A stretch of DNA of 64,000 nt from Pseudomonas sp. SJZ079 (GTDB lineage: Bacteria > Pseudomonadota > Gammaproteobacteria > Pseudomonadales > Pseudomonadaceae). The stretch lies in contig NZ_VIUH01000021.1 in NCBI RefSeq assembly GCF_007993865.1, forward strand, positions 1-64,000, written 5' to 3'. The notes under the pieces were generated by a model. It did not search any database. It was given only the letters and a program-made list of their open reading frames with translations, and was not told the DNA's origin. Shown piece after piece: positions 28,086-39,075 of this stretch. Numbering within the stretch: position 1 is the first letter of the stretch; the number at the start of each line of letters is the position of its first letter. The translations under genes and the position numbers were made by a program.

Positions 28086-28171
28086 GGTGAGAGCTCCGCA
28101 TCATGGGTTGATGGGCGCGGGGGCGGTCGGCATGACGATCGCGAAGACCTGCGCCTGTTGCTGCCGGCTCA

Positions 28172-28234
28172 GCGCGTAGGGTGGAAAACCGCGGAGCGTT
28201 TTCCACCACGGTTCACCCAGGCTACCTCGCTGAC
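28172..28234. repeat. Dispersed intergenic repeat, copy C
   Basis: GCGTAGGGTGGAAAACCGCG, GTTTTCCACC, then TTCACCCAGGCTACCTCGCTGAC. It begins where similarity between the two GST loci stops, so the repeat abuts the duplication edge. Confidence 0.8.
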
Positions 28235-28361
28235 CGGCTATCCGCTCAGGGGCTGCACATTCCCCGGCTACTATAAACCCCATACCGAAAACCTATTTGC
28301 TCGGTCGCCACCCAGACTCCAAGCTGGGGCGGTCAGGTAAAAACGTCAAAAGGAGAGGATC

Positions 28362-30557
<2,196 letters not shown>

Positions 30558-30566
30558 TCGCAGAGG

Positions 30567-30586
30567 ATAGGGCCTAACGGCCCTAT
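30567..30586 (+). other. Small hairpin after katG
   Basis: ATAGGGCC-TAAC-GGCCCTAT, 10 bases beyond the katG stop, with no convincing T-run. It is a possible weak terminator. Confidence 0.4.
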
Positions 30587-30751
30587 TACCGTCCTGCCGC
30601 GACCCGGTTCGGGATACCCCGCTAGCGGGTCGCGGCTACTCTTGCCTTGCAGCTCCCTTGTTGCGGATTAAAGGGCACTGCCGACCCAAACTGGCGGTCG
30701 CAGAAGCGGGTGGACAAGTAAAGATTGTCTACCCTGCACAGCGCCCAAATT

Positions 30752-30806
30752 CGCGCAGGGTGGAAAACCGCGGCGCGTTTTCCAGCAACTCTTAGCCGGG
30801 CGACCT
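30752..30806. repeat. Dispersed intergenic repeat, copy D (diverged)
   Basis: GCAGGGTGGAAAACCGCGGC followed by GTTTTCCAGC. The tail is degenerate compared with copies B and C. It ends close to the start of the GFA gene. Confidence 0.65.
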
Positions 30807-30831
30807 TGCTTGATTGTAGAGGAGACGCAGC

Positions 30832-31224
30832 ATGGACCGATTCACAGGCGGTTGCCTTTGCGGCAACGTCCGAATTGTGGCGTCGGGACGCCCCTACCGG
30901 GTCGGTCTTTGTCACTGCCTCGACTGCCGCAAGCATCATGGGGCCCTTTTTCACGCGTCCGCGGTGTTCCCTCAGGATGCCGTGACGGTCGATGGCGAAA
31001 CACGCGACTACGCCGGGCGGTTTTTCTGTCCCCGCTGCGGCTCGTCGGTTTTCGCCCGCAGCACCGACGAAATCGAAGTGAACCTGGGTTCCCTGGATGC
31101 CCCCGACCAACTGATGCCAACCTACGAAAGCTGGACCGTCCGGCGCGAGTCCTGGTTGCCGCCGTTTCCGCTCACGCGACGATACCAGCATGATCGTGAC
31201 GCCACGGGACGCTTTGAGGAGTAG
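30832..31224 (+). CDS. GFA-family (glutathione-dependent formaldehyde-activating-like) zinc protein
   Basis: 130 residues. The zinc-binding pattern of the GFA/CENP-V fold is complete: CLCGNV near residue 9, CHCLDC near 30, and FCPRCGS near 67. Members bind zinc and are often annotated as glutathione-formaldehyde adduct enzymes, but for most the substrate is unproven. A GAGGAGACGCAGC ribosome site precedes the ATG. It is a single-gene unit; no functional tie to the formaldehyde steps at the left of the window can be shown. Confidence 0.9.
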   Translation: MDRFTGGCLCGNVRIVASGRPYRVGLCHCLDCRKHHGALFHASAVFPQDAVTVDGETRDYAGRFFCPRCGSSVFARSTDEIEVNLGSLDAPDQLMPTYESWTVRRESWLPPFPLTRRYQHDRDATGRFEE

Positions 31225-31461
31225 GTGGCACGCACGCTGCGAAGGCGCCGTTACCAGGTGACCGAGATGTATGCCTTGATCGAGATATCGAATCAGATAC
31301 TCGAGGACAGCGCCTTGGGCTCTTAAAGGGCAGTTCCGATCCGTTGCTGCCGGTGGCGACAGGCAGCAGTCGGCCAAAAGCAGTCTGTCACGACAGGCAG
31401 AGTCGACCCCGAGCTGACGCTCGATAGCATCAATATAGTGGTCTGCCCCCGGTTGCCCCAC

Positions 31462-34341
31462 TCACCGAACTGCGCCTCCTTCCTCAATGAAAGGGTTCAC
31501 GATTGATAGGCGATTAGGAAGAATACAAGGTGCAACCCATATGCCTTCAGCAACAGGTTCCGCATCGTGGAGCTGATCAATGGCGAGGACTATTGGAGCC
31601 CCTTTACGTGCCCCCACAGCCACAGCCTCCCCAGCGATATTAGTCAAATGAACCATCCGGCGCTGCATAGGGTTCACACCGTCTTTGATGATCGCGTCTA
31701 GCACAGACCAGCTAGAACCATGATACAGAGCAGTCGGAGTTCCAACTTTGATGCCAGCTTCGATGACAACGTTTAGGGTGTGCCCGTAAAGAGCTCTGAT
31801 GCGATCATCTCGTACCTCGAATCTTGGCTCGCCGGGATGCTCCGCCACAGCCAGCAAGTGACTCGAATCCACTTTGAGAGCGCGCGCCAAGTCATCCATC
31901 GACGCAAATCCTGTTTTATCGATAGCAACCCCATTGTTCGGCCCGTCGTGGCGGAGCTGGTATGCCATTGCCTTGCTTAGCCGTCGATGGTCATGGCTAG
32001 GTACAGAATCTTCTGTGTTCGCTTGTTCGATGCGCGAGAGTGCTTGGAGTAGCTCTCGTGCCAAACTCTGGGTCGCATCATCACCGAACTCCGTCAGCAG
32101 TACGCAGAGTTCGCGCGCGTGACGCCGCAAATGCTTTCCAGCGTCTCTTTCAGTCCCTAAGCGCAAGGCGCGGGTGATAGCGAACCATCCGTATGCCGCA
32201 ACCAACGCAGACTTGCTAAGCGGCGTCTCCATGCGACTTAGATATCGCTCCATGATTGCTATCCGGCTGCGCCAACCGTCGGGGCTTGCTGGTATCAGAG
32301 CATTGTCCTCGATGAGTTGAGAGACGTCGTATCCAATCGGAACGAAGTCGGTAGACTCAAGGTCAATCGCTACGATGCGCCCTGCTGGGTCCACAAGCCA
32401 GTTGGATGCATGACCGTCTCTTTTCCTTACCAAAGGGAGCTTCCCAGGAAAGATAGAGTGCAAGGAATCCACAAAGCGTTCAGCCTGTTGGGGAGGAAAG
32501 AGAGTTCTCGACCACATTTTTAGATACTGTTTCAGGGAGCGCCATGCCGACTTCCCTGCCGGAGCGCTACCCCCTACGCGATGAAAAACCGCAAGGAGAT
32601 CAGTGATCGGTTCTAGGACGTTGGAAGCCTCTTCCGCAGATAACTCACTTACCAATCGCCCAGCTGCTCGTTGAGAGACATGGACCCATCGCCGATCATC
32701 GTCAGAAAAAACCTCGACTATCGCGAGCGAACGGGGCACTTCGAACAGGTTCGCATCACCCTGCTGTGTGATTTCAAGACGCAGCGCGCTTAGCATCGAT
32801 GCCTCGTGTACGGCTTTCTCTTTCGTCGTCCGTTTAAAGACAAACGTCTCAGAAAGAAATCCCCTTGCATCTGCAACAGCAAAGACTTCGTTACGTCCAC
32901 CTAGGTTAGAGCGTGCGTAAATGGGAGAATTTAACGCTAGTGTTGCCGCATCACGCCAGCTTTCAGTAGCAGAAAGATCCTCTTCGACAGAGAGCCCCGC
33001 AAGGTATTCTCGAACTCGTGCAATGCCTATGAGTGGAAGCGGCCAAGTAGGATGGGTAGCAGTAAGCGCGTTAAATACCTCTAACGCCTTATGCGCCAGC
33101 CCCAGATTCCCAGTTCGTTTTGCAGCCGACAGCGCCGCTGCTCCTGCCTCCCATTGAAGGTGCCTGTTATATGAGGCTTTTTCAGACAACCAACCTGTGA
33201 TCTCTACGTACTGAGAGAGGTCATTCGCGTTGAGGAGGTCATCTGGGCCGTCGGCCATTTGGCGCAGGAGTTGAGTACTCAGCACTGCTGAAGGTACCGA
33301 TTCTCGGTCATTGCGGAGATGTTCCAGTCCGTCGATCACGCACCTTATGGTTCCCCAAAGTTCGGCGGATGGCTTTGTAGCCATTAAGGCGAGTAGTCCC
33401 CTCGGGATGGACGTTGATCTAGCGGGCATAGCTAGTGATGCCTGTTCGGCCTCAGCAACTAGGGTCGAGAGAACACTGCAGCGAGCCTCATCAACAGTAC
33501 CCTTGGGTCTAGAACGCTGAAGCTTACCCGTCGCGATTTCCAGATGCTTTTTGACATTTATGGATCCCGGCTCTGCAAGCAGTGCAAGACGGTATCTTGC
33601 CTCGACCTCGGCGAGCTCAGAACTCGCTGCGATTTTTGGATTATTCGTTAGGAGTTCGAGCGCGTCCTGCAGTAGTTGAGCTTTTCCTGTTAGATCGAAT
33701 AGCTGAACTAGGAGCTCAAGTCGATAGGTCAGTGTTTCGGGCTTCCGGTTTCCGAGAGTCATCGACTCTTCGGAATACGATAAAGCTCTTGAAACCGTCT
33801 CAGGCGATACATTGACCCAGCGTCCAATCATCGCAACTGCAGTGGCGTACTTGCCGGTAGCAATCCGCCTAGTCGACTCTGAAAGTAACTGGCTTTCGAT
33901 GGAGAATCGAAATTCGGAAAGGGCTGCTCGGAATCTCGCAATGGCTACATCAATCTCGTGGCCTGCAAAGCTATATTTAGCGTCTTCGTACAACGCACCA
34001 GCCGCACGATACGCAACATTCGCCAATGTCTTAGAAAATCCTAGGTTGGCCGCTTTTAACGAAGCCCTCATACCTACAGGGTTTCGGCGCATCTGCTCAA
34101 GTATTAGCAATAGTACCGGCGCTGGAAGTTCTTTTTGCTCACGGAGTACTTTGTGCCACATCTCTGCGGCCGTCGTATGGCTGTCAGAATTAATGAGTAG
34201 GCGTAACTGCGACGAAAAAGGAGATTTGACGAGCCATTTGGTTGAGGACGCTGATCCAAGGTAGGCAAGCGTAGTAAAGCTTTCCCCTAGATTTGGAGCC
34301 CACGCATTCAGCACATTTGAAACATCATCAGTTAGCGTCAT
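31462..34341 (-). CDS. Multidomain protein: helical N-terminus, APH-like kinase domain, C-terminal KptA/Tpt1 RNA 2'-phosphotransferase
   Basis: 959 residues. Residues 1 to about 485 are helical and TPR-like with no recognised signature. About 490-770 resembles an aminoglycoside-phosphotransferase/protein-kinase-like fold: probable ATP-site K513 and E523, catalytic-loop pattern RDGHASNW (D642, H644, N647), and metal-binding D660 in VAIDLES. About 785-945 is a KptA/Tpt1 domain: LSKAMAYQLRH (R797, H798), IRALYGH (R849), LYHGS, and MQRRMVHL (R894), i.e. the Arg-His-Arg-Arg set of NAD-dependent RNA 2'-phosphotransferases. There is no signal peptide. The gene is clearly poorer in GC than its neighbours and stands alone, suggesting transfer. 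The combined function is unknown. RNA repair, NAD-dependent RNA end modification or defence are conjectures. Confidence 0.85.
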   Translation of the reverse strand: MTLTDDVSNVLNAWAPNLGESFTTLAYLGSASSTKWLVKSPFSSQLRLLINSDSHTTAAEMWHKVLREQKELPAPVLLLILEQMRRNPVGMRASLKAANLGFSKTLANVAYRAAGALYEDAKYSFAGHEIDVAIARFRAALSEFRFSIESQLLSESTRRIATGKYATAVAMIGRWVNVSPETVSRALSYSEESMTLGNRKPETLTYRLELLVQLFDLTGKAQLLQDALELLTNNPKIAASSELAEVEARYRLALLAEPGSINVKKHLEIATGKLQRSRPKGTVDEARCSVLSTLVAEAEQASLAMPARSTSIPRGLLALMATKPSAELWGTIRCVIDGLEHLRNDRESVPSAVLSTQLLRQMADGPDDLLNANDLSQYVEITGWLSEKASYNRHLQWEAGAAALSAAKRTGNLGLAHKALEVFNALTATHPTWPLPLIGIARVREYLAGLSVEEDLSATESWRDAATLALNSPIYARSNLGGRNEVFAVADARGFLSETFVFKRTTKEKAVHEASMLSALRLEITQQGDANLFEVPRSLAIVEVFSDDDRRWVHVSQRAAGRLVSELSAEEASNVLEPITDLLAVFHRVGGSAPAGKSAWRSLKQYLKMWSRTLFPPQQAERFVDSLHSIFPGKLPLVRKRDGHASNWLVDPAGRIVAIDLESTDFVPIGYDVSQLIEDNALIPASPDGWRSRIAIMERYLSRMETPLSKSALVAAYGWFAITRALRLGTERDAGKHLRRHARELCVLLTEFGDDATQSLARELLQALSRIEQANTEDSVPSHDHRRLSKAMAYQLRHDGPNNGVAIDKTGFASMDDLARALKVDSSHLLAVAEHPGEPRFEVRDDRIRALYGHTLNVVIEAGIKVGTPTALYHGSSWSVLDAIIKDGVNPMQRRMVHLTNIAGEAVAVGARKGAPIVLAIDQLHDAEPVAEGIWVAPCILPNRLSIVNPFIEEGGAVR

Positions 34342-34638
34342 GACCTATCCTTTTTCACGAGCAGAAGAAGATTTTATGATCATAAGTCATGGCGCATCAG
34401 GTTGTTACTCCAGATATGGCGACTTCTGGAATGACTACTAATGGCCGATCCGAGCCAGTCACGACCCGCTACCCGCACCCCAAACCTGCCCAAGCGAATG
34501 TCGCCGGGCGGGGAGACTTCAACCGACTGCGAAACCCGGCTCGAACCAATAGACACGGCCAGTTCGACAGCCATCCTCACCCGCCCCGCCGCCGGGCAGT
34601 AGAATTACCCGGTGAAACGGCTTCTTGAGGGTGCAGCG
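34342..34638. other. AT-richer intergenic region between the fusion gene and polB
   Basis: 297 bases holding the divergent promoters of the fusion gene and polB. The part next to the fusion gene (to about 34440) shares its lower GC; the rest has normal composition. No integrase, att-like direct repeat or IS end is visible. Confidence 0.45.
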
Positions 34639-36999
34639 GTGGATTTACAGCAGGGTTTTGTCCTGACCCGGCATTGGCGCGATAGCCCCGCCGGCACGGA
34701 GGTCGAGTTCTGGCTGGCAACCGATGCCGGTCCCCGGCATATCCGCCTGCCGTATCAGCCTTCGGTGGCCTTTATTCCGGCGGTGCAGCGCGTGCAGGCC
34801 GAAGCGCTGCTGCGCGGCGAGCGCGACGTCGAGCTGCGTCACCTTGACCTCTGCGACTTCCAGCACCGGCCGGTGCTCGGGCTGTATTGCCGCCAGCACC
34901 GCCAGTTGATCAACCTGGAAAAACGCTTGCGCCAGGCCGGGGTGGAGGTGTTCGAGGCCGATATCCGCCCGCCGGAACGCTACCTGATGGAGCGCTTCAT
35001 CACCGCGCCGGTGCACTTCGATGGCACGCCCCACGGCGGCATGTTGCACAACGCGCAGATGAAACCGCTGGCAGGCTATCGCCCGCAACTGAAGCTGGCC
35101 TCCCTGGACATCGAAACCAACGCCCAGGGCGACCTGTATTCCATCGCCCTGGAAGGCTGTGGCCAGCGTCAGGTCTACATGCTCGGCCCGGCCAACGGCG
35201 TGGACGCGGCGCGCGACTTCCAGCTCGACTACTGCGAGAGCCGCGCGCAGCTGCTGGAGGCGCTGAACCAATGGCTGGCCCGGCATGACCCTGACGCGAT
35301 CATCGGCTGGAACCTGGTGCAGTTCGACCTGCGCGTGTTGCGCGAGCACGCCCAGCGCCTGCAGGTGCCCTTGCGCCTGGGTCGTGGCGGTGACGAGATG
35401 GGCTGGCGCGAGCACGGCAGCCGTAACAACCACTACTTCGCCGAGGCCGCCGGGCGGCTGATCATCGACGGCATCGAGGCGCTGCGTTCGGCGACCTGGA
35501 GCTTCCCCTCGTTCAGCCTGGAGAACGTCGCGCAGACCCTGCTCGGCGAAGGCAAGTCGATCGCCACACCCTACCAGCGCATGGACGAAATCGACCGCAT
35601 GTTCGCCGAGGACAAGCCGGCGCTGGCGCGCTACAACCTCAAGGACTGCGAGCTGGTGACGCGGATCTTCGCCAAGACCGAGCTGCTGACCTTCCTGCTG
35701 GAACGCGCCAGCGTCACCGGCCAGCCCGCCGACCGCAGCGGCGGCTCGGTCGCGGCTTTCTGCCACCTGTATATTCCGCTGATGCATCGCCAGGGCTTTG
35801 TCGCACCGAATCTCGGCGAGCGGCCGCCCGAGGCCAGCCCCGGCGGCTTCGTCATGCAATCGCGGCCTGGCCTGTACGAGTCGGTGCTGGTGCTGGACTA
35901 CAAGAGCCTGTATCCGTCGATTATCCGCAGCTTTCTGATCGATCCTGTGGGGCTGGTCGAGGGCCTGCGCCAGCCCGACGACAGCACATCGGTCGCGGGT
36001 TTTCGCGGGGCCCGCTTCTCGCGCACCCGGCACTGCCTGCCGGCTATCGTCGCCACTGTCTGGCAAGGCCGGGAAGCGGCCAAGCGCGAGCACAACCAGC
36101 CGCTGTCGCAGGCGCTGAAGATCATCATGAACGCCTTCTACGGCGTGCTCGGCTCCAGCGGCTGCCGCTTCTTCGACCCGCGCCTGGCCTCGTCCATCAC
36201 CCTGCGCGGTCACCAGATCATGCGCCGTACCCGCGAGCTGATCGAAGCCGAGGGCTATGCGGTGATCTACGGCGACACCGACTCGACCTTCGTCTGGCTC
36301 GGCCGCGAGCACGCCGAGGCAGACGCCGCGCGCATCGGCCGGGCGTTGGTGCAGCGGATCAACCAATGGTGGCGCGAGCACCTGCGCGAGGAGTTTGGCC
36401 TGGACAGCGCGCTGGAGCTGCAATTCGAGACCCACTACCGACGCTTCCTGATGCCGACCATCCGCGGCGCCGAAGAAGGCAGCAAGAAGCGCTACGCCGG
36501 GCTGGTCAGGCAGGCGGACGGCAGCGAGGCGATGGTCTACAAGGGGCTGGAAACGGTACGCAGCGACTGGTCGCCGTTGGCCCAGCAGTTTCAGCAGGCG
36601 CTCTACCTGCGTATCTTCAACCAGCAGCCCTACCAGGACTTTGTCCGCGACTACGTGCGCCGCACTCTGGCGGGCGAGTTCGACGAGCTGCTGATCTACC
36701 GCAAGCGTCTGCGCCGGCAGCTGGATGACTATCAGCGCAATGTGCCGCCACATGTGCGCGCGGCGCGTGCGGCCGACGCCTACAACGACTCACTGGGCCG
36801 TCCGCGGCAGTACCAGAACGGCGGCTGGATCAGCTACGTGATCACCGTCGCCGGGCCTGAGCCGCTGGAAACCCGGCATGCGCCGATCGACTACGACCAC
36901 TACATCAGCCGCCAACTGCAGCCGGTGGCGGACGCCATCCTGCCGTTCGTGGACGACGACTTCGGCACCCTGATCGGCGGGCAGCTCGGCCTGTTCTGA
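34639..36999 (+). CDS. polB: DNA polymerase II (family B)
   Basis: 786 residues. It has the 3'-5' exonuclease motif ASLDIETNAQGD, polymerase motif A DYKSLYPSIIRS, motif B KIIMNAFYGVLGSSG and motif C YGDTDSTF. It is the SOS-type repair polymerase used for restart and bypass. I take the GTG at 34639 (VDLQQGFVLTR), with GAGGG seven bases upstream, because it matches the family N-terminus. The GTG at 34612 would add nine residues. No clear LexA box was found upstream. It is a single-gene unit. Confidence 0.95.
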   Translation: MDLQQGFVLTRHWRDSPAGTEVEFWLATDAGPRHIRLPYQPSVAFIPAVQRVQAEALLRGERDVELRHLDLCDFQHRPVLGLYCRQHRQLINLEKRLRQAGVEVFEADIRPPERYLMERFITAPVHFDGTPHGGMLHNAQMKPLAGYRPQLKLASLDIETNAQGDLYSIALEGCGQRQVYMLGPANGVDAARDFQLDYCESRAQLLEALNQWLARHDPDAIIGWNLVQFDLRVLREHAQRLQVPLRLGRGGDEMGWREHGSRNNHYFAEAAGRLIIDGIEALRSATWSFPSFSLENVAQTLLGEGKSIATPYQRMDEIDRMFAEDKPALARYNLKDCELVTRIFAKTELLTFLLERASVTGQPADRSGGSVAAFCHLYIPLMHRQGFVAPNLGERPPEASPGGFVMQSRPGLYESVLVLDYKSLYPSIIRSFLIDPVGLVEGLRQPDDSTSVAGFRGARFSRTRHCLPAIVATVWQGREAAKREHNQPLSQALKIIMNAFYGVLGSSGCRFFDPRLASSITLRGHQIMRRTRELIEAEGYAVIYGDTDSTFVWLGREHAEADAARIGRALVQRINQWWREHLREEFGLDSALELQFETHYRRFLMPTIRGAEEGSKKRYAGLVRQADGSEAMVYKGLETVRSDWSPLAQQFQQALYLRIFNQQPYQDFVRDYVRRTLAGEFDELLIYRKRLRRQLDDYQRNVPPHVRAARAADAYNDSLGRPRQYQNGGWISYVITVAGPEPLETRHAPIDYDHYISRQLQPVADAILPFVDDDFGTLIGGQLGLF

Positions 37000-37145
37000 G
37001 CTGGGCTGAGCGACCCACCGGCCAGTGCATCAAGGTTCCTTGGCAGCCAGGGCAGAACCGCTCGGGCGTTGCTGGAAGGCCAATCAGGCAAGGGTCAGCG
37101 CGATGCCGGCTGTAGCCAGCGGTAGCTAAACCCCGGACATGAAAA

Positions 37146-37168
37146 AGCCCCGTCCGAGGACGGGGCTT
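37146..37168 (-). terminator. Rho-independent terminator after the pore-forming toxin gene (likely bidirectional)
   Basis: AAGCCCCGTC-type stem (10 bp) with a 3-base loop, and five T after it on the minus strand. It lies 11 bases beyond the stop of the toxin-like gene and also faces polB, which converges on it. Confidence 0.85.
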
Positions 37169-37178
37169 GGTTGATGCC

Positions 37179-38363
37179 TCAGGCGACTTTGCGGACCTGG
37201 GCCGAGGGGTTGTTGTAGTACTGGATAAGGCTAATGTTCTGCCCACTGGCCAGACTGGCCTGCACCTGGGAAGAAGACATGCCGTACTCCAGCTCAGCGG
37301 TATTCACCTGCAGGTCGAGCTGCAGCGAGCCGGCCTGGGCGTAGGCGCTGTTCCACTCGTCGATGGCCTCGTCGAGGTCATTGAGTACCGCCGTGAAGTT
37401 GGCCCCGCCGGCATCCGAGAGCGCCGTGCGAATGTCGGTGACCGCGGCGTTCACCTCGCTTTCCAGGGTCTGCCATTCGGCGAGGATAGCCTGCAGGCTG
37501 GTCTGGATCGTTTCGCTCTGGTTGGCCAGGTCGGCGAAGTTGTTCGCCAGTATGTGCAGGGTCGCGACATCGGCGGTGATGCCGGTGATCTGTCCCAGCT
37601 TGGCCTGGATGCTGGCCTGGTCGGCCTTGATCTTCTCCGCGTCGAGGGCGATGTAGGTACTGGCCACCGCCACCGCCGGGCCGAGCACGAACCACACCAC
37701 CGCCCCCACCGGCCACAGGGCGATGGTCGCGGTAACGCCGAGCGTGATGGCCACCCCGTCGGCGATGCCAAGGCCGATGATGGCCGCGGTGAGGCTCTTG
37801 ATATCGGCCTTGAGCTGGCTGATCTGGGCGTTGAGGTCATCGATCTGCTGCTGGTCGGCGTTGGCATCCTGGGTCGACTTGGTGGCGATGGTCTGCAACT
37901 GCTTGGCCATGTCGGGCAGGGTGTCGCTACTGGTCTGCAGGCTGCTGATAGCGCCGCTGATGAAGCTGGTGACCAGCGCCAGCTGACCGGTCAGCGTATT
38001 CAGATCCTGGTTAAGAACCTTCAGCGCCACCTGGTTGGACGGTTGGCTGATCAGGGTCTGCGCCTGGGTCTTGGCGTCCTGCAGCACCTGGCTGATTACG
38101 GCGTTGTAACTGAGCACCTCCTGCGGCACGTTGAGCAGGCGCGCCATGACGTTATTGACCCAGTTCAGGGCATCGCCGTTGGCCTGCTCGTAGGCCGCGA
38201 TGAAGGCCTGCCAATCGGGTGGGGTCTGGTTGAGGGTGGGCAGGTTGGAGGTCAACACACTGGTCATCAGCGTGTTGACCTCAACCACATTCTGCTTGTA
38301 GCTGGTTTGGGCCAGGGCAAGGGACGTGCTGTTAGTGCGGATTGCTTGGGCGAGCGAGTGCAT
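37179..38363 (-). CDS. Alpha-helical pore-forming toxin-like protein (HBL/Nhe/MakA-type)
   Basis: 394 residues from the ATG at 38363, which has a strong AAGGAGG site. No signal peptide. Long amphipathic, Gln/Asn/Ser-rich helices with coiled-coil character (about 15-185 and 240-365) flank one hydrophobic block (about 190-240, including IIGLGIADGVAITLGV and WPVGAVVWFVLGPAVAVAS). This is the layout of ClyA/HBL-type toxins, in which the hydrophobic block forms the membrane tongue. Bacterial relatives include Vibrio MakA and Bacillus HBL. No second component or immunity-like gene lies next to it. The family is assigned from architecture, not a specific match. Confidence 0.7.
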   Translation of the reverse strand: MHSLAQAIRTNSTSLALAQTSYKQNVVEVNTLMTSVLTSNLPTLNQTPPDWQAFIAAYEQANGDALNWVNNVMARLLNVPQEVLSYNAVISQVLQDAKTQAQTLISQPSNQVALKVLNQDLNTLTGQLALVTSFISGAISSLQTSSDTLPDMAKQLQTIATKSTQDANADQQQIDDLNAQISQLKADIKSLTAAIIGLGIADGVAITLGVTATIALWPVGAVVWFVLGPAVAVASTYIALDAEKIKADQASIQAKLGQITGITADVATLHILANNFADLANQSETIQTSLQAILAEWQTLESEVNAAVTDIRTALSDAGGANFTAVLNDLDEAIDEWNSAYAQAGSLQLDLQVNTAELEYGMSSSQVQASLASGQNISLIQYYNNPSAQVRKVA

Positions 38364-39075
38364 GGTGCGTTCCTCCTTGAGGTGTCGCGGGGTGTGTTCC
38401 TTCACTGAGCTCAAGGGTAGATCAGCCTCCGGCAAGCAAAAGACCGATTGGCGTTAAGCACCCCGATGGCAAATAGCGGCAGCCAATAAGTGACTGCGAG
38501 CAGGCCAAAGGCCAGGACAGCGAGCGCAAGCACGACGTGCTAACCACGGCCAGACAGACGGCGCTCTGGACGCACTACTCTGCAATATGACGCGTCCCAC
38601 GCGGATCGCCCTGCTGCTCTCGATAACCGGCAGCAAGAGCACAGCAGATGCGATACAGGCGCCTCAGCCGCAGCAGTCTCCGGCCTGTTATGGGCATCAA
38701 CGAGCCGCCCGGGCATCCAAGGCCCGCTCCAGGGCAGGAGCAGAGAGCGGCGCTGTCCCGCCGTCGCGTGAAACGACGGGCTAGCCCTGGCGACGAGTTC
38801 GGCGGTTTGTCTGCCTGTCTATGCGAGGACGGTAGGCGGATGGATAAGGCTGTGCGCCAGCCACCTTCCTAAGTGACCTTGGCTGATCTTGCGCCGATCA
38901 CGGGCTGATCGGCTGACTAGTGGTCAGCCCATCCCCGCGCGCCTAAAGGCACATTTTGCGGCAGACCGGCAAGCATAAAGATCACAATAAACAACAAACA
39001 TGTATACAAAAGCACGAGCGACGAATTATTTTATGGCTGGACGCACGGTGTACAAAAACAACAGCGAGAACCACG
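38364..39075. other. Long gene-free interval between toxin-like gene and purine permease
   Basis: 712 bases between divergent genes. The half next to the permease (38960-39060) is AT-rich and contains TGTATACAAAA at about 39001 and GTGTACAAAAAC near 39050. The TGTATACA core is a perfect palindrome of the kind bound by FadR-type GntR regulators. Frames open here lack ribosome sites and look like noise. Confidence 0.4.

Noticed and set aside
30622..31461. 279-codon minus-strand frame over the GFA gene
   Set aside because: Crosses repeat copy D and the GFA gene, whose zinc motifs on the plus strand are clear.
34645..36753. 702-codon minus-strand frame opposite polB
   Set aside because: polB motifs A, B and C are unambiguous on the plus strand, so this is its shadow.
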